DNA of 64,000 nt from Sporichthya brevicatena (GTDB lineage: Bacteria; Actinomycetota; Actinomycetes; Sporichthyales; Sporichthyaceae): positions 30,504-94,503 of the forward strand of contig NZ_BAAAHE010000006.1 of the NCBI RefSeq assembly GCF_039525035.1, written 5' to 3'. The stretch's first letter is position 1, and each line of letters starts with the position of its first letter. A program made the translations under genes and the position numbers. Below the pieces are notes generated by a model. The model was not told the DNA's origin. It saw only the letters and a program-made list of their open reading frames with translations, and ran no database searches. Shown one piece after another: positions 8,677-17,611 of the stretch.

Positions 8677-11209
8677 CTACAGGCCGAGCTTGCGGGCCGC
8701 CGCGGCGGCCTCACCCCGCGAGCGCACGTCGAGCTTCCCGAGGATCGCCGACACGTGGTGGTCGGCGGTCTTCGGGGAGATCACCAGCCGGGCGGCGATG
8801 TCCGCGTTGCTCAGCCCCTCGGCGAGCAGCGCGAGCACCTCAAGCTGACGTGACGTCAGACCAATCGGGTTCTCCCGCGTCGCGGGTGAGGCCCCACGCG
8901 GGACACCGCTGACCCCGGCCTCCCGCAGCCGGGCCCGGAACCGGGCCGCGACCCCACGGGCGCCCAGCTCGTCCAGCGTGGCGAGCGCCGCCAGCAGGGC
9001 GGGAGGCGACCCGTCGTCCCACCCGGCGAGGGCTTCCTCGTAGGGCTGCGGTCCGTGCGACGGCAGCGGCTCCGGCCGGACGCGGTCCGCCTCCGGCTGC
9101 ACCCCGTCGGCGGCCAGCCGCCACATCCACCAGCGGAACGAACGCTCGGTGTGCTCCCGACCGGGCAGGCTCGCCGCGGCCAGGGCGGCGATGGCGTCCT
9201 GTTCCAGCCGCGGGTCGGGGACCCGGGTGAGCCAGGCCTGCTCGGCCAGCGCCCCGGCCGCGATCATCCACTTGTCGGCCTGGCCGAACCGGTCGGCGAG
9301 CGCCCAGAGCTCGTCCAGCTGCGGGTTCACCGGCGATGCCTCCCGGCGCGCGGCCAGCAGACCGAGCACCAGGTGGGCCCAGAACCGGCCCAGCGGCAGG
9401 TCGCCGGTCGCGAGCACGGCGTGAGCGTCCCGCTCGGCCTCGGCCCAGCGGCCCTGGAGCAGGTAGAGGCGGGCCCGGGTCCCCCGCTGCCACATCGAGC
9501 AGATCGTGATCGCCCGTTCCTCGCTGAACGGGATCGCCTCGGCGAGGACGGCCTCGGCGTCGGCCCACCGACCCTGCTCGACGTCCATGTGCGCGAGGTT
9601 GCTCATCGCGCCGGTGGCGAGCTCGTCCCGGCGACCCTGGAGCCCGGCGTCCCGGGCCGCGAAGAGGTCCGCGCGGCCGCCGGGATCGCCGCCCAGCAGC
9701 CGGGCCACCCCGAGGCCGACACCGGCGTTGCCCCGGAGCACCGGGTCCGCGCCGAGCGCGTCCGCGATGTCCTGCGCGCGCGTCCCCGCCGTCAGCGCGG
9801 CCTCCGTCTCGCCGCGGTGCACGGCGAGGTAGGCGGAGTTGGCGAGCGCGAATCCGAACTCACGCTGGTCCCCCGCCCGCTCGAGGATCGCCATCGACTC
9901 CCGCTCGTGCCGGGCGGCGGCCGAGGAGTCGGCGGCGTACCAGGAGAACGCCGACAGGATGCGGTGCGCACTGCCGACCGCCACGTCGTCGGCGAGCGCC
10001 CGGCGCAGTTCGAGCGCCTCGGCGCGCACGGCGATCGCGCGATCGAGCCGCTCGGTGAAGTAGAGCTCGTCGGCGAGCGCCTCCAGCAGCTCCGCCCGGC
10101 GAGCGGTGTCCACCCCGCCCTGAGACAGCGTCAGTTCGTACCAGGCGACGGCCTCCCGATGCGCGCCGGAGCGCGCGGACTCGGCGGCGGCGACGGGCGC
10201 GTAGGTCCGCACGCGCTCGACGTCCCCCGCCGCGGCGGCGTGGTGGGCCAGCACCGCCGACTCGGCCCCGAGCTCCTCCAGCGCCGACACCATGGCGGCA
10301 TGGAGCCCCGGCTCGACGCCCGGCGCGGCCGCCGCGAGCACCGTCGAGCGGGCGATCTCGTGCCGGAAGGCGACGCCCGTGCCGCGCGGGTCGACGAGGC
10401 CGGTGGCGATCAGCGCCTCGACCACGTCCGACCCCACGCCGAGCGCCGCGAGCAGGTCGGCGCCCACCCCGTCCGGCGCGCACGAGAGCAGCTCCAGCGA
10501 CCGCCGGGCCGGACCCGGCAGCGTCGCGGCCCGGGCCAGCACCGCGTCGCGGACGCTGTCGGGGATCGGCGAGGACGGGTCGGTCGCGATCTGGGAGACG
10601 AAGAACGGGTTGCCCCCCGTGCGCCGGTGCACGTCGGCGGGGTCCGGACCGCGGCCGTCGAGCAGCTCGGTGACCGCGGCGAGGCTCAACGGGGCCAGCT
10701 GCAGCCGCCGTGTGTCCGGGACCGTCACGAGGTCACCGAGGACCGGCCCGAGCGGGTGGTCCGGACCGACCGCGTCCGCGGTAGCTCACGACCATCAGGG
10801 ACGGCGTGCCCGCGATCCGGCGGGCGAGAAAGCGCACCAGGTCCGCGGTGGCCTCGTCCGCCCAGTGCAGGTCCTCGACGATCAGCGTCCGCGGGCGGTC
10901 CCGGAGCGCCGCGAGGACGGCCGCGAAGACCTCGTGCTGCGGGGCGCCCTCCCGGAGCAGGTCGGGCAGCGGCGCGCCCAGGTCGACGGCGACGTCCCGC
11001 AGCGGACCCAGCGGACGCGGGGTGCTGAGCGCGTCGCACATGCCCCACAACGGCGGCTCGCGCAGGGCGCTCGCGAACGCTCGGAGCAGCACCGTCTTCC
11101 CGATGCCCGGCTCGCCCGCCAGCAGCACCAGACTGCCGTCGCCCGCCACCGCACGCCGGGCCCGTTCGGTGAGCACGTCGAGGGGGTGCTCGCGCTCCAG
11201 GAGCCGCAC
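8677..11209 (-). pseudogene. LuxR-family AAA/TPR regulator split by a frameshift
   Basis: Large (LAL-type) regulator in two frames. The 5' part (11209 to a stop near 10733) starts GTG with VRLLEREHPL and has Walker A GEPGIGKT and Walker B RTLIVEDLHWADEA; it then reads SLMVVSYR and runs off into GRGRSGPPARAGPR. The 3' part picks up in another frame as DAVGPDHPLGPVLGDLV and continues through an Ala-rich TPR-like region to a LuxR helix-turn-helix (LTSRQLEVLALLAEGLSN, ISPKTADHHVSAIL). The shift lies at about 10775-10785; the family pattern SYRxDxVG suggests two bases missing. Everything else is intact, so either a recent mutation or a read error is possible. Targets unknown. Confidence 0.8.
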
Positions 11210-11300
11210 CGGCTCAGCGTACGGCCGCGCCTCCCCGTACGGCAGTCGCCAACTTTCGGCGACATGTCCACCGGTGCCGGCCGAACTAGGCTCCGGCCCC

Positions 11301-11993
11301 ATGACCGCTGCGCCCGGACCGTCCCGCCCCGCCGCCGTCGCGTTCGACGTCGTCGAGACCCTGATCGCCCTCGAACCGCTCGGGGAGCGATTCGAGAAGG
11401 TGGGCCTGCCGGCCCACAGCGTGCGGGAGTTCTTCCCCCGGACCCTGCTCTACGGCGTCGGGCTGAACGTGACCGGGGACTACGTCCCGTTCCCCGTCGC
11501 CGCCGCGGCGGCGGTGCGCACCATTGCGCGGCACTCGCTGACGCCGGATCAGGTCGACTACGTCGTCTCGGGAATGCGCGAGCTCCCGGCGCACCCCGAC
11601 GTCGAGCCGGCCATGCGGGTCCTGAACGAGGCCGGCATCCGGGTGACGTGCCTGACCAACGGCGCGCCCGAGGTGGTGGAGGCGTTCCTCGCCCGCAACG
11701 GGCTGGACCCCCTGGTCGAGAAGGTGATGACGACCTCGGAGCTCCAGTCCTGGAAGCCGCCGGCGAAGGTGTACCTCCACGCCGCGTCGGAGCTGAAGCT
11801 GCCGCCCGAGCGGGTCTGCCTGGTCGCCTGCCACGCCTGGGACTGCCACGGTGCCAAACGCGCCGGGTTGATGGCCGGCTGGGTCGCCCGGGCCGAGGGC
11901 GGCTACGACGAGATCTTCGCCCCCGCCGACGTCCGCGGGGACGACCTCGTGGCGGTCGCCCGCGGGCTGGCGGAACTGCCGTCATCGGACTGA
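11301..11993 (+). CDS. Haloacid dehalogenase type II-like HAD hydrolase
   Basis: 230-residue HAD-superfamily hydrolase close to 2-haloacid dehalogenases. Nucleophile Asp16 lies in FDVVETL; motif II is CLTNGAP; motif III is the Lys in SWKPPAKVY; motif IV region VACHAWDCHGAKRAG matches the family AHAWD pattern. Residue D+2 is Val, as expected for dehalogenases rather than phosphatases. ATG 11301 lies 91 bp from the divergent LuxR-type start; the gap contains GTCGCC (11245-11250) and GGCGAC (11258-11263), a possible operator. Substrate not known. Confidence 0.85.
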   Translation: MTAAPGPSRPAAVAFDVVETLIALEPLGERFEKVGLPAHSVREFFPRTLLYGVGLNVTGDYVPFPVAAAAAVRTIARHSLTPDQVDYVVSGMRELPAHPDVEPAMRVLNEAGIRVTCLTNGAPEVVEAFLARNGLDPLVEKVMTTSELQSWKPPAKVYLHAASELKLPPERVCLVACHAWDCHGAKRAGLMAGWVARAEGGYDEIFAPADVRGDDLVAVARGLAELPSSD

Positions 11994-12030
11994 CGCACAC
12001 GCGTCATGCCGACGCCCTAGGCTGCGGCGC

Positions 12031-14550
12031 ATGGGGGACGTGGGGCGCTCACGGCGGCCGGCGCGCCGCAGCCCGGCCGAGTGGGGGCCGGAGGGCGAGC
12101 GCTTCCTCGCCGACGTCTCCCGGCGCCTCGACGCGCTCGGTCCGACGACGCTGGAGCGGCAGGCCCTGCGCATCCGCAACTACGAGATGCGCCACCTGTT
12201 CGCCGGCCGCGCGACCGGCGGGAAGCTGAGCTACGACGGCCTCGTCGGGCACCTGCGCCGCGCCGCGATCGGGTCCCGCGACCTCGCCGACGGGCTCCCC
12301 CGGCTGGTGCCGCGGTGGACCTACGCCCTCGCCCGCGTCGTGGGCCTGCAGCACCTCGAACCGGACGACGCCCTGATGTCGGCGCGGCTCCTCGGCGCGC
12401 TGTGGGAGCAGTCGGGCGCGGACGCCATCACGCCCGAGCACCAGAACTTCGCCGCCCAGCAGCTGTTCACGGCCGGGGCGCACGACACCCTGCGCCGCGC
12501 GCTCAAGAGCTTCCGGGCGCTCACGCCGGCGCAGCGCCTCGCGCTGACCGCCGACCTGCGCAACCCCGCCATCTCCCGCACCGGGGACGACGCCGCGTGG
12601 CACGCCACCGTGCGGGAGATCTTCGCCGCCGCCCGCCTGGAACCCGTCCGGCTCGGGGGCGACGGGGCGACCCGGTTCGACCGGCTGACGTGCGACCTCC
12701 CGGCCGGCACCGTCTCCGGCCCGCTGGTGAGCGTCATCCTCACCTGCTTCCGCCCCGGGCCGGAGCTGTTGTCCTCGGCGCGGTCGATCCTGAACCAGAC
12801 CTGGGCCGACCTCGAACTGCTCGTCGTCGACGACGCGTCACCCGCCGAGTTCGACCCGGTGCTCGAGGAGTGCGCCGGGCTCGACCCCCGGGTGCGGGTG
12901 ATCCGCCTGCCGGTCAACGGCGGCACGTACGTCGCCCGCAACGCCGGGCTCGACGAGGCGCGGGGCGACTACGTCACCGGCCAGGACGACGACGACTGGT
13001 CGCACCCCCGCCGGATCGAGTGGCAGATCGCCCCGCTGCTCGGCGACGCGAGCCTGCGGGGCACGCGCACCCAGTGCTTCCGCGTCTCGCCGCACGTCGG
13101 GTTCACCCGGCCGGGCCAGGAGCCTCGGTCGGCAGCCGGGTCCTCGCTGATGTTCGGACGGGCGGAGGCACTGGCCACCGCCGGCTACTTCGACCGCGTG
13201 CGCAAGGCCGCGGACACCGAGTACCTGCTGCGGCTCACCCACGGGCACCCCGAGTCGGTCCTCGACCTCGACGCGCCGCTCTCGTTCGTCCGCGTCGGGT
13301 CGAGCACGCTCTCGGCCGGCGAGTTCACCGTCGGCTGGCTGGCCGAGGCGCGCCGGGATTACCGCCTGCACTACGGGCACTGGCACCGGCAGCTGGCCGT
13401 AGGCGAACCCGCGCGGCTGCCCCGCGAGCCGGCCACCCGGCCGTTCCCGGCACCCGCCGCGTTCTGCCGCGGCATCCCGAACGCACCCGAGCCCCCGGAC
13501 CGGTACGACGTCGTGATCCTCGGCGAGTGGCAGAGCCGGGGCGGACCGTCGCCGGCGCTGCTCGACGAGGCCCGGGCCCTGGTGGCCGGCGGCCTGCGGG
13601 TCGGCGTCGCGCACGTCGAACCGGTGGCGCCCGCCGCGGAGGCGCCGCGCGACTCGTTGGGCGACCTGCTCGACCTCGCGGCCGCCGGCGCCCTCGACCT
13701 CGTGCAGCTCGACTCGGGCCTGTCCGCCGGCCTGCTGCTGGTCCGCTGCACCGCGGCCCTGCCCTTCCTGCCGACGGTGCCGGCCGACCTCGACGTCGAC
13801 CGTGTCGTCATCGTCGCCGACGAACCGCCGCACGACCCGGTCACCGGGCTGCGCTACCTCGTCCCCGCGTGCACGGCCGCGGTCCGCGACCGGTTCGGCG
13901 TCACCCCGACGTGGGCACCGATCGACCCGCGCGTCCGGGTGGCGCTGGCGCCGCACGTCGACGTCGAGCGGTTGGAGCCGCGCGACCTCGGCTGGGCGGT
14001 GGACCCGTCGCGGGCCGTGCTGCCGCGCCCGGCCCGGCGCAACCTCCGCCCCGTGCTGGGCTGGAACCCCGACCCCACCGGCGAGTGGCCGGAGCAACGC
14101 GCCGACCTGCTGGCCGCCTACCCGCGCGACGACGAGTTCGACGTGCGCATCCGCGGGAACGCCGACGCCGTCGCGAAGCTCGTCGGTCGGGTCCCGCCGC
14201 GGTGGGTGGTGTTCACGCGCGACGAGATCGCCGTGCAGCCGTTCCTGCGCGGCCTCGACTTCTACGTGCACGCGGCACCGGCGCTCACCGCGCAGACGGC
14301 GCGCAGCGTCCTCGACGCCGTCGCGCTGGGGTGCCTGGCTGTGCTCTCGCCGGAGCTCGAGCCGACGTTCGGCCCGATCGCCGAGTACGCGACGCCGGAC
14401 CAGGTGCGCGCCACCGTGCGCCGCTGGGCCGCCGACCCGGTGGCCCTGGCCGCCCGGGTCGCGGAGGCGAAGGTCGCGCTGCTGGACCGGTTCGGCCCAC
14501 CCGCCTACGTCGCGGCGGTCCGCGCGTTGCTGGCGCCTGCGAGGGCGTGA
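12031..14550 (+). CDS. Two-domain glycosyltransferase with GT2 core
   Basis: 839-residue cytoplasmic glycosyltransferase, probably for a surface polysaccharide. A helical region (about 1-225) is followed by a GT2 domain: SVILTCFRPG, VVDDAS at 265-270 and DDDDW at 319-323, the nucleotide-sugar/metal motifs. The last 340 residues resemble a second, GT-B-like C-terminal domain (FLRGLDFYVHAAP, LDAVALGCLAVLSPELEPTFG). It is paralogous to the convergent gene 14505-17063, and the two coding ends overlap by 46 bp. Starts 37 bp after the HAD gene. Donor and acceptor are unknown. Confidence 0.88.
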   Translation: MGDVGRSRRPARRSPAEWGPEGERFLADVSRRLDALGPTTLERQALRIRNYEMRHLFAGRATGGKLSYDGLVGHLRRAAIGSRDLADGLPRLVPRWTYALARVVGLQHLEPDDALMSARLLGALWEQSGADAITPEHQNFAAQQLFTAGAHDTLRRALKSFRALTPAQRLALTADLRNPAISRTGDDAAWHATVREIFAAARLEPVRLGGDGATRFDRLTCDLPAGTVSGPLVSVILTCFRPGPELLSSARSILNQTWADLELLVVDDASPAEFDPVLEECAGLDPRVRVIRLPVNGGTYVARNAGLDEARGDYVTGQDDDDWSHPRRIEWQIAPLLGDASLRGTRTQCFRVSPHVGFTRPGQEPRSAAGSSLMFGRAEALATAGYFDRVRKAADTEYLLRLTHGHPESVLDLDAPLSFVRVGSSTLSAGEFTVGWLAEARRDYRLHYGHWHRQLAVGEPARLPREPATRPFPAPAAFCRGIPNAPEPPDRYDVVILGEWQSRGGPSPALLDEARALVAGGLRVGVAHVEPVAPAAEAPRDSLGDLLDLAAAGALDLVQLDSGLSAGLLLVRCTAALPFLPTVPADLDVDRVVIVADEPPHDPVTGLRYLVPACTAAVRDRFGVTPTWAPIDPRVRVALAPHVDVERLEPRDLGWAVDPSRAVLPRPARRNLRPVLGWNPDPTGEWPEQRADLLAAYPRDDEFDVRIRGNADAVAKLVGRVPPRWVVFTRDEIAVQPFLRGLDFYVHAAPALTAQTARSVLDAVALGCLAVLSPELEPTFGPIAEYATPDQVRATVRRWAADPVALAARVAEAKVALLDRFGPPAYVAAVRALLAPARA

Positions 14551-17063
14551 GCCCCGCGTAACCCGTCGACGAGCTCGGCGAAGGCCGCCGCCCCGAACCG
14601 CTCCCGGACGAAGGCGACGCCGCGCGCAGACTGCGCGTCATAGCGCGCCGGGTCCGCCCAGAGCTCGGCGACGACCTCACCCGCCGACCCCCCGGGGGCG
14701 TAGCAGGCGGCGTCACCGAAGCCGGGCCGGAACTGCTCGGGCAGGACGGCGACCGCGCCGGTTGCCAGCGCCTCGCGGATCGCGCGCTCGGTCTCCAGCG
14801 TCACCGCCTCGTTCGCCGGCGGGACGTAGAAGTCGAGCGAGGCGAGGAAGGGCCGGACGTCGATGTCGTCCTCGGAGAACGACATCCACTCCTGCGGGAG
14901 GCCGTCGTGCGTCAGCAGGCCGGTCGAGGTGACGATCACCCGCCGCAGGCGGACGTCGACCTCCACACCCGCGCCCGGCGCCGGGTAGGTCGCGCGCAGG
15001 TCGGCCGCACGGGCGCGCCAGGCCGCCACGGTGTCGCGGGTCATCGCACCGATCACGGGCCGGCGGTCGCGCAGCGGGCTGCGGGCGACGGCCCAGGAGT
15101 CGACGTCCACGACCGGCGGGGCGTCAAGGTCCCAGAGCCGGTCCGCGTCCACCAGCCCGGCGAGTTCGGCGCGGACCGCCGGACCCTGCGGCACCCAGAC
15201 CGGCTCCACGCCGAACAGGTCGGTCACCGACCGCTCGGTGATCGGGACCGTGTAGACCCGCCGGCCCTCGCTGACCGGCGGCCGGTCGGCGAGCACCGCC
15301 ACGCGGCCGACACCGATGTCGGTCGGCGCGCTCGTGGGGAACTGCAGGACAGGCGCGCCGTGCACGAGCAGCAGGCCGATCTGGGCGCCCTGGTCGGCGA
15401 GCACGAAGTCCGCCTCGCCGCGGTCGATCAGGTCGAGCAGGTCCGTGGAGAACGGGAGGCGCTTGGTGCTCGGCGGGAACATCGTGTCCAGCGGCAGGAC
15501 CCCGAGCCGCAGGCCGCGCCCGCGCAGACTGCGCAGCTCGTCCAGCAGGATCCGCGGTGTGGAGTCCGGCGTCACCCAGTCCCCCGCGACCACGACGTCG
15601 TAGCGGTTCGGCGGAAGCGTGGCACCCGGGATCCCGGTGACGAACCGCAGCGGCGCGGGGAACGGCCGCTTCGTCTGCACCTTCGGCAGCCGGCGGTCGG
15701 CACCGGTGCGCAGGAGCTTGGCGTGCCAATGGTTGTAGGAGGCCTGGTACGTGGTCCGCGCCGCGTGCTGCCAGCCCGCGGAGAACTCCGACCGTGACAG
15801 GGATCCGTGGCCCACACGCTGGCAGGCCAGCGGGTAGTCGACGTCGACGAGACCGTCGGGGGCGCCGAGCACGAGCCGCTTGAGGAACTCGTTGTCGGCG
15901 GCCTTGCGTGCGTGGTCGTAGTAGCCGCAGTACCGGCGCACGTCCTCCCGACGGGTCATCAGAAACGGCGCGATGAACAGGATCGGGTCGTAACCGGGCT
16001 GGTTGAAGACGAAGTCGTCGCTGACGCGCAGGGACCGGCCGCGGGTCGCGCGGACCGACCGGTTCTTCAGCAGCGGCCGGACCTGGACCTCCAGCCGGCG
16101 CGGGTGCGACCAGTCGTCGGCGTCCTGACCGGAGATGAACTCACCGCGGGCGAGGTCGAGGGCCGTGTTGCGCGCCAGGTAGGTCCCGCCGTTGACCGGC
16201 TGCTTCACGACGCGCACCCGCTCCGGGTCCAGCGCCGCGACCTGCTCGAGGACCGCGTCGAACTCCGGCGGCGAGGCGTCGTCGATGACGAGCAGTTCCA
16301 CGTTGCGCCAGGTCTGCTCCAGCACCGAGCGGGCCGAGGTGATCAGCGCCGCGTCGGGCCGCCAGCTGCTCATCATGACGCTGATCAGCGGGCCGTCGAC
16401 CTCGTCGGTGACACCCTCGCACCGCATGCGGTCGAAGACCGTGGCGCCCTCCGGGGCGAAGGTGATGGTCTCCAGCCCGGTGCCGTCGAAGATCCGCGCG
16501 ATCGTGGCGAGCCAGTCCGCCTCGCTCTTCGCGACCTTGGAGGCGTAGGGGTTCGCGAGGTCGGCCTGGATCGGGAACAGCACCCGCGGCGGCAGGTTCA
16601 GCCGCGGCAGCAGCCGCGCGAGCTCGGCGTGGAAGCCGGCGGCGTAGAGGAAGTGCGCGTAGGTCTTGCGGTGGTCCTCGTGCCAGCGCTCGACGGAGTG
16701 CTGGCGGCTGACGACGGTGAGCAGCCGGGCGGCGAGCGCCTCGTCCTCCGCCTCGAGCCCCTGCAGCCCGATCACCCGCGCGAGCTGGATCGCCGGGCGC
16801 TCGGCCAGCGGCGGCAGCCCGGTCCCGAGCCGACGGTCGTCGACGTCGTGCGCCCGCAGGTGCTCGATCAGCTCGGTGTAGGTCAGCCCCGGGCCGGCCG
16901 CGTTGCGCAGCAGGAGGTGGCGGGCGGAGAAGCTCTTCGCGTACAGCGACCCGCGCTCCATCGCGATGTTGCTGACCGAGTTGCCCAGCTCGACGTAGTC
17001 GCCGACGAGCTGCTCGCCGTCGGGCCCCCAATCCGGGACGAATCGCCGGGGCTGGACGCGCAT
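14505..17063 (-). CDS. Two-domain glycosyltransferase with GT2 core, paralogue of the convergent gene
   Basis: 852 residues from the ATG at 17063 (MRVQPRRF); a TTG at 17117 would add 18 Pro-rich residues, but the paralogue aligns better without them. Domain order is the same as in 12031-14550: helical N-terminus, GT2 core with VIDDAS and DADDW (about residues 259-264 and 314-318 from this start), and a GT-B-like end (FLASLDFYVPP, LATGAVAVLPEQFRPGFGD). Its 3' end overlaps the opposite-strand paralogue by 46 bp. Upstream it faces a divergent membrane-protein/acyltransferase pair, which fits a cell-envelope glycan role. Substrate unknown. Confidence 0.87.
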   Translation of the reverse strand: MRVQPRRFVPDWGPDGEQLVGDYVELGNSVSNIAMERGSLYAKSFSARHLLLRNAAGPGLTYTELIEHLRAHDVDDRRLGTGLPPLAERPAIQLARVIGLQGLEAEDEALAARLLTVVSRQHSVERWHEDHRKTYAHFLYAAGFHAELARLLPRLNLPPRVLFPIQADLANPYASKVAKSEADWLATIARIFDGTGLETITFAPEGATVFDRMRCEGVTDEVDGPLISVMMSSWRPDAALITSARSVLEQTWRNVELLVIDDASPPEFDAVLEQVAALDPERVRVVKQPVNGGTYLARNTALDLARGEFISGQDADDWSHPRRLEVQVRPLLKNRSVRATRGRSLRVSDDFVFNQPGYDPILFIAPFLMTRREDVRRYCGYYDHARKAADNEFLKRLVLGAPDGLVDVDYPLACQRVGHGSLSRSEFSAGWQHAARTTYQASYNHWHAKLLRTGADRRLPKVQTKRPFPAPLRFVTGIPGATLPPNRYDVVVAGDWVTPDSTPRILLDELRSLRGRGLRLGVLPLDTMFPPSTKRLPFSTDLLDLIDRGEADFVLADQGAQIGLLLVHGAPVLQFPTSAPTDIGVGRVAVLADRPPVSEGRRVYTVPITERSVTDLFGVEPVWVPQGPAVRAELAGLVDADRLWDLDAPPVVDVDSWAVARSPLRDRRPVIGAMTRDTVAAWRARAADLRATYPAPGAGVEVDVRLRRVIVTSTGLLTHDGLPQEWMSFSEDDIDVRPFLASLDFYVPPANEAVTLETERAIREALATGAVAVLPEQFRPGFGDAACYAPGGSAGEVVAELWADPARYDAQSARGVAFVRERFGAAAFAELVDGLRGAHALAGASNARTAAT

Positions 17064-17117
17064 CTGCGCGGGCGGGGGCTCCGGCGGCGGGGAGAACAAA
17101 GTGGGCGACTCCGGCAA

Positions 17118-17215
17118 CGGTTCGGTACCGGGTGCGGTACCGCAGTGGAACGGTCGACAATGATCGACACCGATGATCGACAGAGTATCTTCGCAGCAGG
17201 GGTGAGGGATTCTCG
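17118..17215. promoter_or_regulatory. Divergent promoter region with repeated motifs
   Basis: The short gap between the glycosyltransferase and the membrane-protein/acyltransferase genes contains two self-complementary CGGTACCG octamers (17123-17130 and 17135-17142, 12 bp apart) and two direct copies of ATGATCGACA (17160-17169 and 17173-17182, 13 bp apart), with a further TCGACA at 17154-17159. This density of short repeats is typical of operators. The binding protein is unknown. Confidence 0.45.
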
Positions 17216-17611
17216 ATGCGCGCCAAGGTGATGGGACTGGGCCGGGCCCTGGGCGGCCCGCGGGCCCAGGCGCCCGTGATGGCCGTGGCCACGGTGCTGG
17301 CCGGCCTGACCGCGGCCGCCGCCCTCGCCGAGCACTACCGCTGGACGATCGTCGGGCTCACCGTGCTGGCCTGGATCGCCGTGCTGCTGGTCGTCGACAC
17401 GCGCTTCCGCATCGCCCAGCTGGAGCGGGTGCAGCGCATCAAGGACGCCGAGCCGGACCCGGCCGTCCGGATGGAGCACACCCTGCGCCGGGTGCTCGCC
17501 GCCGTCGAGACCTCACGACTCGAGTCGCTCGACCGCTACGCCGAACTGGTCGCCGGCCGTCCGGGCGCCGCGGCGCGGGCCGAGGAGCCGGAAGAAGCGG
17601 CCCGGGCGTGA
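17216..17611 (+). CDS. Small membrane protein with coiled-coil tail
   Basis: 131-residue protein not assigned to a family. Two hydrophobic helices at about 20-38 and 43-61 form a hairpin, followed by a charged helical region (RFRIAQLERVQRIKD, MEHTLRRVLAAVE) and an Ala/Glu-rich end. A purine-rich stretch AGGGGTGAGG sits before the ATG. Its stop overlaps the GTG of the acyltransferase by four bases, so the two are coupled; it may be an accessory of the acyltransferase or of surface-glycan assembly. Confidence 0.75.
   Translation: MRAKVMGLGRALGGPRAQAPVMAVATVLAGLTAAAALAEHYRWTIVGLTVLAWIAVLLVVDTRFRIAQLERVQRIKDAEPDPAVRMEHTLRRVLAAVETSRLESLDRYAELVAGRPGAAARAEEPEEAARA

Noticed and set aside
10733..10790. 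Programmed frameshift in the LuxR-type regulator
   Set aside because: No slippery heptamer or downstream stimulator was seen, and the family is not known for recoding.
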